Shown here one piece after another: positions 1 to 9,116 of a DNA stretch of 64,000 nt. Position numbers and translations under genes: made by a program. Location: NCBI GenBank assembly GCA_036490475.1, contig DASXDT010000006.1, positions 1,488,001-1,552,000 of the forward strand. Reading direction: 5' to 3'. Source of the DNA: Candidatus Tumulicola sp. (GTDB lineage: Bacteria; Vulcanimicrobiota; Vulcanimicrobiia; Vulcanimicrobiales; Vulcanimicrobiaceae). Position 1 is the stretch's first letter. Each line of letters starts with the position of its first letter. The notes under the pieces were generated by a model. That model ran no database searches. It had not been told where the DNA came from and saw only the letters and a program-made list of their open reading frames with translations.

Positions 1-931
1 GCTGGTTTGATACCGAAGCGATACCGAATGAGGGTGATTTCCAACCTTTATGCCCTCGCTACGAACAGAATCGTATAACGCTCGTGCTCAACCCCAGGCC
101 CGGCTTCGTGGCAGGTTGCACGAAATGACGGTCGTCGCGTACATTCCTAACAGATCAACGGTGTCGCGTGCAATGCAACGTCGATCTATTCAGTTTGCAC
201 CGTCGTCGAGCGTTGTTTGTGCTCAGTTGCATGTTGCATAACATCGATTATATTGCATCGACGCGTTGATGGTATGCTTATCCGTCGTCATCCGAAACGA
301 AACCCGCCATTGTAGATCTGGGTAAGTCAGTTCCGCGGGGTACCCATGTCGTCGGCGCCGCGGTGGGCTCTTCTCAAAATTATAGAAAAAATAGGCCGAT
401 CGAACGCATGTTCAATCTAGCTTAATATAAAAATGTTACCGGGCCCTGACATGTCGGCTCGGGACGAAGATACCGGTCCGGCGAAACGCTCTTCCGCAGG
501 ACGAAGCCTGACTTACCGCCGGGCGCTTCGAAGCGCCAACGACGCTACACTAATGAACGCCCGGCCGGGGTAGTCAAATCCGCTCATCTGGCGTCGAAAC
601 TCCTTCAAGTTTGTACTCGGATCGGAATCGTTCTTTGTCCCATCTGTTGAGGCTCTTCGTACGCGCACGGTATAGCGGCGGACCTTACTTCAAATCGGAA
701 CATCCCACTGGTAGACTTTGAGCGGCGGAATAAAGCCGCCCTGATTTCCAAGCAAAAAGCGTCCGCAGCCGGACCAGCGTCAGTGAAATGAACTCTAAGC
801 TCTCAAGTAACGTAGAGGACCCCCCTGTATAGATCAAAACTGTATTGCGACTCGAGCGAACAACCCAGAGCCCAGCCAACGAACCTACGTGAGGTCATAA
901 CTGTGACAACACCCGGACTCAGGTGCGAGGC
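1..931. other. Stretch without a supported gene
   Basis: I see no convincing gene here. The only short ORFs have unnatural composition and no start context. The first 75 bases are open in frame 1 and could be the 3' end of a gene that starts outside the window, but the roughly 25 residues are not recognisable. Confidence 0.4.
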
Positions 932-1862
932 ATGAAACTCTTCTTTACAGCAGTGGCAGTTTTCCTCACCGTAGGTGCGCTGAACGGCGTTGCTCGCGCA
1001 GATGAGAGCGTCGACGGTAACCAATGCTGGGCAAAGCCGATCTTTGCATTGAATGGCGTACCAAAGCTGCTTTTTGGCAACTCTACAAATGATAAAAACT
1101 TGACCTACCTCGGTGTTAGCTTCACGAACAAGGGAGATCAACCACTAACGGACATCCGAGTGCATTACGTCTTCAGCGACGCCTTCGGAACGCAGGTCGA
1201 TTCTCTTGACGGCGTGTGGTCGGGTTCATTCGCGCCTAATGTCGTTATCAGCTTCATGCCACCGCGTGAGCATGGAGTCTTGGAGGAGCGCCCGTTACAA
1301 AACGCTGACCATGTCAAAGACGTAACGTGCACGATTACCGGGGCTCGTTGGGCTGATGGCACCGTCTTAACGCAGCCGGTCCATATCCAAGACTCTAGCC
1401 CCGGTTCGGAAAGCGGATCATCGACGTCACCGGTGGTTTCGGATTCCCCAGCTGTAGCTGCTGTTTCGCCACCGGTCCAGCCGCTCTCGGGCACGTGCTC
1501 TACCGTCTATGCCGCATATGAAACGCAGAAGGCGCTGGCCGACAGTAATGCTATGAAATGGGAAGCAGCTTTAAACGACGATGATAGGTTGCTGAGCGCT
1601 TGTACCCTGTATAGGAACGCTGCGGCGTTCCGATCACTCTAAAGCCCTCGTCATCATCGCAGATGTCCACTTCCAAGGCGTGTGGTTAGCACGACTTCAC
1701 CGTTGGTCCGAGGCTAGCACGGCGCTTGAAGAAGCGTACGAGGGAGCGGAGGTCGCAATCGCTGACAAGGATATGGACGCAAGCCAACTAAAGCAACTGC
1801 AAACGCTCCTTGAGGATATCAAACAAGAACAGTCGACGACCGCGCCCAATGTCAGGCGTTGA
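932..1862 (+). pseudogene. Secreted protein, frameshifted near its C-terminus
   Basis: The N-terminus is a clear signal peptide (MKLFFTAVAVFLTVGALNG, cleavage probably after ARA). A mature domain follows with FTNKGDQPLTDIRVHYVFSD, reminiscent of an immunoglobulin-like fold, then a Ser/Pro-rich linker. The first frame stops at 1640-1642, but reading continues without a break in another frame from about 1630 to 1862, giving a helical C-terminus (LHRWSEASTALEEAYEGAEV). I infer one ancestral gene with a single-base frameshift near 1630-1640. The helical C-terminus has a decayed second copy at about 2990-3208. I chose ATG 932 over GTG 923 because the signal peptide begins there. No family or function is recognised. 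Confidence 0.6.
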
Positions 1863-1952
1863 GCTTTTGCGAATGCTCTGTAATGTAGCCCGGTTTTTCG
1901 GGTTACCTCCGAGATCGTGCGAAGTTCGAGCGCTTGACGCGCGATCGCCCTG

Positions 1953-2882
1953 TTATCGACCTGGATGTGCCTCAAGCCATTCGGCCAGTGCCCTGTCAAC
2001 ATCACTAAAATCGGTAACGTCGATGGCTCTTCGTGACTCAATCGCCATAATGGCACCATGAAGGTGGGCATCCAACACAGTGAAGTCCATGCGGTTACCC
2101 TGCACTGAATCGACCTGCACGAATGCCATGGCTACTTCTCGGGGGTTTCCTACTCTTTCGAGAGCTGCGTTTATGACGAGGCCAGCATTGGCGTAGATTT
2201 GGATGATGCTTCGTGTCAATTGCAACTGCACGAGACCTAAGCTGTCAAAATATTGGATTAGGTTGGGCTCCAACGCGATATTTGCGTCCAAAAGTTCAAC
2301 CTCTCGCCGTACGCGTGGCTGCATCCGGCGCGCTTCCAAAAAAGCATCGCGGTCGATTGCTAGAGAGAAGTTAATTACTGCCGTGCCTTCAGTGGCTTGG
2401 GCGTCCCACGAGAACGCGCGAACTGGAAGGTCACCGTGCTGAGCCACATTGCGAAGATTCTCAAATAACCGATAAGCGAAGTGGGCATCGTACTGTACAC
2501 CGGTCCATCTCGCAAAACCCGAGCGTACATCGGGACGGTTTGCGAGTCTTTGAGGCATGACGTCAATGTACGTACGGACGCTAGAAAGAAAGTTCATTAA
2601 GTGCCGGTTCACCTCCAAAAGCATCTGATCTATCTGCTGCGATGTATGCAGCGTTCGACGCGCCGAAAGCTCCGCGTTATTTTGATCTAAGTAGCTTCGT
2701 AGAACTTGATAGTTCACTAGAACGACAGCCCATAGCATATGATCGTTTATGAATGTGCGAAGCGACGTCACGGCCGCGCGGACCTCCTCGGCCGTTTCCG
2801 GATCCAAGGGATGATTCAGATCGAAAGTGCCCGGCTCCAGGCGTGTAACGTATAAGGTATGGGTGCTTGGCATCGAGTTCAT
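1953..2882 (-). CDS. HEPN-like protein, putative RNase/defence factor
   Basis: This 309-residue protein has no signal peptide or membrane segment and is rich in helix. Residues 144-149 read RNVAQH, inside the segment LFENLRNVAQHGDLP. That fits the HEPN catalytic signature RNxxxH, and RN..xH followed by GLP/DLP is common in uncharacterised HEPN-like proteins. HEPN domains are typically metal-independent RNases found in toxin-antitoxin and phage-defence loci. The gene stands alone and is convergent with the upstream secreted-protein pseudogene. It lies between that gene's C-terminal module and a decayed duplicate of the same module, which suggests insertion. No partner antitoxin is visible. The existence of the gene is well supported; the HEPN assignment is inference from the motif. 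Confidence 0.7.
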   Translation of the reverse strand: MNSMPSTHTLYVTRLEPGTFDLNHPLDPETAEEVRAAVTSLRTFINDHMLWAVVLVNYQVLRSYLDQNNAELSARRTLHTSQQIDQMLLEVNRHLMNFLSSVRTYIDVMPQRLANRPDVRSGFARWTGVQYDAHFAYRLFENLRNVAQHGDLPVRAFSWDAQATEGTAVINFSLAIDRDAFLEARRMQPRVRREVELLDANIALEPNLIQYFDSLGLVQLQLTRSIIQIYANAGLVINAALERVGNPREVAMAFVQVDSVQGNRMDFTVLDAHLHGAIMAIESRRAIDVTDFSDVDRALAEWLEAHPGR

Positions 2883-2989
2883 TCACATTTCCCCTCTAAC
2901 TAGTTTCTCTGCTACCGCACGCGAAGCCACATGGCGGCATCGAGCGAGTCAGCCGTTCTGCGCGAGGCCCGCTCCTTTCTTAACGGCTT

Positions 2990-3208
2990 TTATTCCCGGC
3001 ACCGAATTATCCCAAAGCGACGTCGGGCCCGTGAAGTTCCAAGTCTCTCCTCATCGTCCTGGGAGAGCTTCATCGCTGGTGAGGCTAGCGTAGCGCTTAG
3101 CGAAGCGTACGGGAAAACACAAATTGCAAATGGTTTACACGAACATGACGGCGACCCAGGAGAAGCAGCTAAAAACGCTCCTTGGCAATATTCAACAAGA
3201 ACAATCTA
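2990..3208 (+). pseudogene. Decayed duplicate of the 932-1862 gene's C-terminal module
   Basis: The DNA from about 3085 (gaggctagcg, agcgaagcgtacg) to 3208 (aaaacgctcc, then caagaacaatc) aligns with 1708-1845 of the upstream gene (gaggctagca, gaagaagcgtacg, aaacgctcct, caagaacagtc). The reading frame is broken, so residues such as EASVALSEAYGKTQIANG appear in one frame only briefly. It is a truncated, non-functional paralogous 3' end. Confidence 0.55.
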
Positions 3209-3500
3209 AGGCAGCGGCCCACGTCACGCAAGAAGTGTGCCAACGTCGGCCACCTTGCTGCACTGATAACCAAGTGAGTAGATCGCTGGCGGTCCGGTAA
3301 GTCTTCACGCCGACTACGCGGGCTTCATGCAAAGTGTGGAACACGTTACCACGTGAAAAGCAGCTTCCCGGAAAAATGCCTCCTCTCCGGGCCGCGTGCG
3401 AGATAATTCGGCTCTAAAGAAGCAGAGGGCCTCACTCTTGACTATTTTGCCAACCCTCGTTCGCGCGGCCCTCGCTTGAGACAAGGAAGAAACGAAACGT
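3209..3500. other. Intergenic stretch
   Basis: I see no gene, RNA or clear hairpin. The stretch separates the decayed module from the LuxR-type pseudogene. Confidence 0.3.
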
Positions 3501-3918
3501 GAAGTAGGCCGGCTGTGCGGTGCTCTCGATGACGAGGGTCAGCAATCCGCCGATGAACTTCGCGAGCTTCTTGACGGAGCCGACGACGAAGCTGCACTAC
3601 GGCGTCTTATCGCTGGCGTACCCGCGGGGGCAAGGCGAAGCGCCCGTCTGGAGGCTGCGCTGGAAGCCTATCGAGGTTCGCAATCCCGACCTAGTGCGCG
3701 CGTCGGCGCCATGCCTTCTTTTGAACGCGCGATCGAGCGATTGCCCCTGTGCAGCGAACAATGCTTTTCATCTGAATCAGGGAAAATCTTACAGCGAGAT
3801 AGCTACGGAACTCAATCGTAGCGTCAGTACGGTCCGCAACCACGTCAAGGTGTTATTGAAGAAATTCGAAGTGCGAAACCGATCCGGGCTGATTGCCAAG
3901 ACGGCCCTTCACCATTGA
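3501..3918 (+). pseudogene. LuxR-family regulator remnant, frameshifted
   Basis: The 3' part (about 3770-3910) encodes a LuxR/GerE helix-turn-helix: LNQGKSYSEIATELNRSVST followed by VRNHVKVLLKKFEVRNRSGL. Both the recognition helix and the 'K.EVRNR' end are well preserved. Upstream, the coding-like sequence is in a different frame (3501-3770), giving helical segments such as ADELRELLDGADDEAALRRL and RLEAALEAY. The two pieces join in 'IERLPL...' just before the HTH, so I infer one regulator broken by a frameshift near 3755-3770. A free-standing HTH protein starting at 3520 is possible but its N-terminus would be nonsense. Start codon not found. Confidence 0.55.
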
Positions 3919-3972
3919 AAGTAGAACGTCCTGATATCGTAGCTCCGCTTCACTCATTGGAGTAAAAACAAA

Positions 3973-4209
3973 ATGGGTCGTAAGTCTCATCAAATGACCG
4001 TCATTCCGCGGGAAGAAGTCGAAGGCGTTGGTACGATTCTTACGCGTACTGGTAAGTCCGACGAGCCCATGGTTGAGGGCAGCGACAACTCGGCACCGAG
4101 CTTGCTTTGCGGGAACTGCCAATCCGTATTGGTTCGCCGGACGGCAGGGCATCAACTCGTCGCCGTGTTCTTCGAGTGTGGTGCCTGCGGATCAATCAAT
4201 CGCCCTTAG
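3973..4209 (+). CDS. Small zinc-ribbon-like protein
   Basis: This 78-residue protein carries two CxxC pairs (CGNC and CGAC) about 23 residues apart, separated by VLVRRTAGHQLVAVFFE. That spacing suggests a rubredoxin/zinc-ribbon knuckle. The N-terminal half is polar and probably disordered. There is no signal peptide. It could bind nucleic acid or act as an adaptor, but I do not recognise a named family. Its size makes the call moderate. Confidence 0.5.
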   Translation: MGRKSHQMTVIPREEVEGVGTILTRTGKSDEPMVEGSDNSAPSLLCGNCQSVLVRRTAGHQLVAVFFECGACGSINRP

Positions 4210-4483
4210 CCAAAGTGAAGGCGAGGCGGGTGTAGCTGCACGCGCGTTCGCAAGTCACCCACCCAGATTGCCGGTTTCGCGAACCCGTTCAGCGATCGGG
4301 TCGTCCAAGATGGGACCATGGCTAAAACCGATGTAGAGAGGTTTCATAATAGAGCGGCGGCACGCCAATGGCTAATGCGGTTTCTTTGAATCTCAACAAC
4401 CGTCACTGGTTACTTTTTCGTTTACCCACCGCACGAGTTGAACTCGAGACGACCCCTGGTACCATGTTGGTCTTCCGCTCGAT

Positions 4484-5248
4484 TCATTCATTTTGCCTAA
4501 AAATGCGTTGCTGGTGCCACGCCAAATACGCGCGATGGGCATCTGTGAGCTCAGATGTGCGCATTACACTTTTGAGCCCAAGTGTGTCTCGAGCAAGCTG
4601 AGAAAGCGCCTCAGAAAATATAACGAGCCCCGCGCCATCTATTGTCATGAAACCGCCGTCAAACAGAGCGTCAAGATGCGGGGCGAGCAAGAAGCCGTTA
4701 AACACATCTAATCGCTCGGCATCGTCAGTACAGTCGGACCACGGTTTGCTGTGGCTTGCGCGAAGGATCTCAACCGTTTCGAGTCCTGTAATTGCGCATC
4801 GCCCTTTCCAATATTCGATTAAGCCCTGGCGGTAGATGCCTTGACCGATACGCAGCACCACAAGTCGTTCGGCCTCCGTGCTTCTAAGCAAGTTTGATGT
4901 CTCTTCCTCAAACCTGTGCAATAGCCCATCCGGTAGCAACAGAGATAGCTGAAATGCACGCCGCACTAGATGGTGCAGCTGCTCAAAATCATTGGTTCGA
5001 ATAGCACCGGACGCTCCCGCTGGAAGCGCTAGGCCGCTCGTGTTCCCGTATTCCGAGAGCTCCTGCTCCACATTAGAGAGCGACAAAGCTGCCGTCGGCC
5101 TAGCGCTATCGCCGATCGACAACCAGATTCGCAAGGGGGTTTTTGTGCTTGCAAATGGCAGCCAACGGTCGAGCGGCACCTCCTCCAGGTCGAAACCGTT
5201 GTCGACTGCGATCTTTCTTAACCGCGTTGCCGCGAGTGGAGGAATCAT
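4484..5248 (-). CDS. HNH endonuclease, last gene of the defence operon
   Basis: The protein has 254 residues. The C-terminal half is an HNH_2-type nuclease: KGRCAITGL with C151, then ASHSKPW with H166, then NGFLLAPHLDALFDGG with N184 and H191. These supply the His-Asn-His metal and catalytic residues of the fold. The first 120 residues form a helical domain of unknown role, possibly for targeting. The gene starts only 7 bases after the methylase stop codon, so it is almost certainly cotranscribed with it. In this context it probably provides DNA cleavage for the helicase-methylase system, as HNH proteins often do beside adenine methylases. That role is inferred from neighbourhood. Confidence 0.88.
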   Translation of the reverse strand: MIPPLAATRLRKIAVDNGFDLEEVPLDRWLPFASTKTPLRIWLSIGDSARPTAALSLSNVEQELSEYGNTSGLALPAGASGAIRTNDFEQLHHLVRRAFQLSLLLPDGLLHRFEEETSNLLRSTEAERLVVLRIGQGIYRQGLIEYWKGRCAITGLETVEILRASHSKPWSDCTDDAERLDVFNGFLLAPHLDALFDGGFMTIDGAGLVIFSEALSQLARDTLGLKSVMRTSELTDAHRAYLAWHQQRIFRQNE

Positions 5249-5255
5249 CGACGTT

Positions 5256-8200
5256 CTACGCTCTCCGAGGGGCCTTGTCGGGGGACGGCAGGGCGTCCCA
5301 AGTCTCGAGGATTAACCGACCAGTGCGAAACTCACCGTACATTTTCTCCTCGTTCCGCCGAAGGGGTCCAAATGTTTCGAAATCGCATTCTGGACCTAGA
5401 ACGGCCGACGGTTCAAGTAGATACAGCATTTCATCTCGGTTTAGCCCGAACACGTCTCGCGCGACGAGCACGTCGAGCTCACTTCGAAGGCGTTCTCGCT
5501 CTGCGAAGTCTTCGCAAGGCTGGTCCAGGTCCGGATCCATTCCGAGCAGTAGCGCAGTGCTCGTCCAGAATGCAGCCATTTCCGCTCCTGTGGCCGTAAG
5601 TTTGAGAGACTTCGCAGCTATTGTTACTTCAAGCGCAGAACTCTCGAACTGCCTCGGAAGCGGAAGACTGTCCATGTAGCTAAAGGTCATATGCAGAGAT
5701 ACTTTCTTTCGCGCCAAATAGTCAACACAGATTGCGTTTGCCACCCCGAGCCAAAGCATAGTCAACCGCGGGTCATTCGGGCTAAACGTGATAGTGGGTA
5801 CGGGCTGACCGCAAACGACGCCTGTCGGGATTAGAGCGGCAACCAGCGTGCGAGCGTTTGTAGGACTTGCCACGTCGCAAAAGCCTAAGCGATATTGATT
5901 ACACCGCTCCGCTATGTCTCTTGGTAGATCGCCGCTTGCTACACGCCATTGAGATTTGATCGACTTTTCATCAGCACCGAAGATCAACTCTTTCCAGTGC
6001 GCGCTTCGAGCGCGCCCAGAGACATATGCCTTGGCCCGGTGATCAAACGCCGCAACCATCCTGCCCTCATACAGCGGGAGTCCGGTTGGATCATTACCAA
6101 ACGACTCCCGATCATTGCCCATATCGAGTTCCCTCGCATAGTCGCGTGCTGCGAGACCACCGCCATCCACCCCGAACTTTGGAAACCTTGCATAGAGCTT
6201 CTGGACGATCGCAACGTCGCTGGGATGCATTATCTCCGTGACAGCTAATGCGTCGGGGCTAGACTCTCGAACCTGATCAAGCGGGTACTTAATCGCACGG
6301 CCAGCTCTCGCGGCTTCCAGCTTTGCTAGAGTGTTTACGCCAAAGGCTGCTAAGAACGTTTCTGCCGCCGGCTCCCGCCGTGCAACGTACATGCAAAACT
6401 TTGTTCTATGGTAGACGGCGGGAAACCAGATATTTCGCGTGTTCTGAAACCCGATCAGCATCAACAAATTGAAGTCGTTGAATAGTGTTGCACGGAGGGC
6501 AGCCGCATTCGCCCCGTTGTAGAGGTTTTCGGGCACTAGCTGTGCCGCGATTCCCTCGGCACGTACGGCGCACAATGCTGTCTCGACGAACATGCGGTAA
6601 ACGTTAAAATCTCCTTTGCCGAGGTTACCTTCAGCAAACATGCTGAATCGTCCACTTTCCTTTATGAACGCAGCCGTATCGTACAGCGTCCGGCAATGTT
6701 CGTCCCAAGCAGATTGCAGACCAGGCGTGAGAAGCAGGTCAGCGATTAGCCGCTCCTGGTCCGCGGGGGCCGCGTCACGTACAGAAGGGTCGAGTGGCGC
6801 AAAAAACTCCTTCGCGTCCGGACTCATCGGCTTCCAAGGTGGGTTTCCCAGGACCAGATGGAATCCGCCACGAGCAAATACGTCCGGGAACATTAGCGGC
6901 CAGTGAAAGAAATTGTGTATGCCGGCCAGTTCGTTGGCGACGGCGACCGCTCCAGCACGTGACTGTTCCCCGATAGCTAGCTTGTCTACATCTGACGTTA
7001 AGGGAACTTGAGACTCCGTCGCCTTCGTCTTTCGAACGAAAAAAGCAGCACAAACGAGGTTCGCCCGCTGACGAGCCGCCACCATCGAGGGCTCGGCCTC
7101 CGCGGCGGCAAGTGCCGTGCGCTTTGCCTTCACTTGTTCGACGGTATCTTCCGGGAGAAGCTCCATAGAATGAGCAGTAGCTGCTGCTGCGAAGAGCGGC
7201 AACGTATTAATGTCTTCGATTCTCTGCTTGTTCCTGAGGCGGAGCGCCTTTGCGACGGCCCTATCATCGCCTTCCCTGGCCTCGAACGCCTCGGCGGGAA
7301 TGCCTCTATCTAACTGGGCTAGGTCAAGAACGCCCAGCAAGGCGTCCCCACAGCGTATATGCGAATCAAGAAATGATAGCGGCCGACCTGGCACGACGGT
7401 CTCGATCCAAAGTGCAGCCTTGCAGAGCTCGACGGCCATCGGATTACGATCTACGCCGTATATGCAGCTTGAGATTACAAGTCGCAGGGCTTCACGATAC
7501 TCTGAAAGTGAGGGTGTCCCGTTTGCGCGGAGACGTGCAACTTGTGAGCCAAGCCGACGAGCGGCGCCGAGTAGGAAGTGCCCGCTTCCGCAAGCAGGGT
7601 CCACTACTGCCAGGCGCAATATGGCTTCTGACGCGTCTGCCGGATGCTTTGCGATTGCGGAGTCTATGATCGGCTCAATCGCCGCATCGAGCAGCGTTTG
7701 GACCAAGTTATCGTGCGTGTAGAAGCTGCTCGAGAGCTTGCGGGCGTTGCCTTTAGCCTCTTTTTTACCTGCGAATTCGAAGCTACGGCCTGCAATTGAA
7801 AGTTGCGGCCGAAGGTCGAGAAGGCTCTCGTAGATGCTCCCGAGCTCTTCTGGGCCCATGTCGCGCCAATTGACGCGGGCAATGCCGCTTTCTTCGCGCA
7901 ACCATCCCAATCGGAAGACGGCCTCGAGCAAAGCCCAGTTCTCTAGCTTTGCGGCATCAAGCGTTTGGCATTGGTCGTCGGCAAAGAGACCACCGAGCGC
8001 TGGTATCGCCAAGCGCGCCTCGCCATGGGCCGCGCCGCGAAAGACAATCTTAAGTGCTTGCCAAAGATCGGTGAACCTGTCACGCGCAGCACGTCGACTT
8101 GAACGCTCTCGAAGAGCTCGTAGGCCGTAGCCTTTGGCGTACAGAGCTTTCGCTGACGTGGAGCAATCTGGGGGATGGAGTAAATCGCGCTCTTCGATTG

Positions 8201-9116
8201 TTAGGAGGAAGATGAGCCTATAAACAAGCCGCAACAACTCCTGGAAGTAAGTTTGCGTCGACAGCGTGCCGTCTTCAAGCGATTGACGAAGCTCGCGATT
8301 GTCGCGGTTCGCAAGGAAAGCCTGGCCCAAGACCACGAGCGCGGCCTCGACACCGTCTCGAAGCTTGTCACGAGCACGAGTACCATCGTCGCGGCCGGCT
8401 ATTCGCCAGGCCTCCAGCCAGGAACCCTCCCGCATCGCTTCCAGCGCACCGAATCGGCTGTCGTGTATGAGCAACCACAGCGGAACGAAGTCGGCAAATC
8501 GCTCTTCCGAAAACAACCGCTCCAGGTCAACTTCAATCCATGTTGGGCGGGTCATGCTAGCATTCTCGCGCAGCAACCGCAATCGTATTCCGTCCGTCGC
8601 CATCCCCCACAAACTGGCGTGCGGACCGTTGAGATACTCCTGGACAAGACCGAAGGCGCTTCGCCGACGCGTGCCATCTCCGAAGCGGCTCGATGGCGTG
8701 TCCAGGCCTTCACTTGCAGCGGCGATCGCAACTGGAACTCGGGCGGCTCCGTAAAACGCGAGGGGATAGTCGTTGCCGTCGACCTCGCCAACGATGGCGT
8801 GCTCTACGCCGCCAAAGCCGAGGACTTCTCGAAGCAGCGCATCTGTGAAACGCTGAGCTAACGTCGCGTGGTTTCCTGTACTAGGAAGGCCCGCTTTAAA
8901 CTCGGCCCAAAGGGCTTGCGACATACGCCAGTATCGCCCGATCTCGTCCCTCAGGTTGAGTCCCTTGGGGATTCGATAATCTGTCTCCGATTGTCCGGAG
9001 GCCTCAAGCAAAGCTATTCTCGAAAGCCACTCCGGCGAGAGTAGTCCACCTTCAATCGAGAGTGCCTCAAAAGCTAGCCGGCTCTGCTTGCGACGGGCGC
9101 GTCTCCCAATTTTCAT
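5256..9116 (-). CDS. Eco57I-class adenine-specific DNA methylase (DrmMI-like)
   Basis: This is a 1,286-residue N6-adenine methyltransferase. The SAM-binding motif I is DPACGSGHFLLGAARR (around residue 505), followed by YGVDRNPMAVELCKAALWIE. The catalytic motif IV is LVLGNPPWKP (around 760). The long N-terminal region (residues 1-480) resembles that of large type IIG/DISARM methylases, and the C-terminal 450 residues probably form the target-recognition domain. Length and architecture match class 1 DISARM DrmMI, though I cannot exclude a BREX PglX or type IIG relative. It overlaps the upstream SNF2 gene by four bases (ATGA), indicating translational coupling. Its expected role is to mark self DNA. 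No PD-(D/E)XK nuclease motif was clear to me; cleavage may come from the HNH partner. Confidence 0.92.
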   Translation of the reverse strand: MKIGRRARRKQSRLAFEALSIEGGLLSPEWLSRIALLEASGQSETDYRIPKGLNLRDEIGRYWRMSQALWAEFKAGLPSTGNHATLAQRFTDALLREVLGFGGVEHAIVGEVDGNDYPLAFYGAARVPVAIAAASEGLDTPSSRFGDGTRRRSAFGLVQEYLNGPHASLWGMATDGIRLRLLRENASMTRPTWIEVDLERLFSEERFADFVPLWLLIHDSRFGALEAMREGSWLEAWRIAGRDDGTRARDKLRDGVEAALVVLGQAFLANRDNRELRQSLEDGTLSTQTYFQELLRLVYRLIFLLTIEERDLLHPPDCSTSAKALYAKGYGLRALRERSSRRAARDRFTDLWQALKIVFRGAAHGEARLAIPALGGLFADDQCQTLDAAKLENWALLEAVFRLGWLREESGIARVNWRDMGPEELGSIYESLLDLRPQLSIAGRSFEFAGKKEAKGNARKLSSSFYTHDNLVQTLLDAAIEPIIDSAIAKHPADASEAILRLAVVDPACGSGHFLLGAARRLGSQVARLRANGTPSLSEYREALRLVISSCIYGVDRNPMAVELCKAALWIETVVPGRPLSFLDSHIRCGDALLGVLDLAQLDRGIPAEAFEAREGDDRAVAKALRLRNKQRIEDINTLPLFAAAATAHSMELLPEDTVEQVKAKRTALAAAEAEPSMVAARQRANLVCAAFFVRKTKATESQVPLTSDVDKLAIGEQSRAGAVAVANELAGIHNFFHWPLMFPDVFARGGFHLVLGNPPWKPMSPDAKEFFAPLDPSVRDAAPADQERLIADLLLTPGLQSAWDEHCRTLYDTAAFIKESGRFSMFAEGNLGKGDFNVYRMFVETALCAVRAEGIAAQLVPENLYNGANAAALRATLFNDFNLLMLIGFQNTRNIWFPAVYHRTKFCMYVARREPAAETFLAAFGVNTLAKLEAARAGRAIKYPLDQVRESSPDALAVTEIMHPSDVAIVQKLYARFPKFGVDGGGLAARDYARELDMGNDRESFGNDPTGLPLYEGRMVAAFDHRAKAYVSGRARSAHWKELIFGADEKSIKSQWRVASGDLPRDIAERCNQYRLGFCDVASPTNARTLVAALIPTGVVCGQPVPTITFSPNDPRLTMLWLGVANAICVDYLARKKVSLHMTFSYMDSLPLPRQFESSALEVTIAAKSLKLTATGAEMAAFWTSTALLLGMDPDLDQPCEDFAERERLRSELDVLVARDVFGLNRDEMLYLLEPSAVLGPECDFETFGPLRRNEEKMYGEFRTGRLILETWDALPSPDKAPRRA

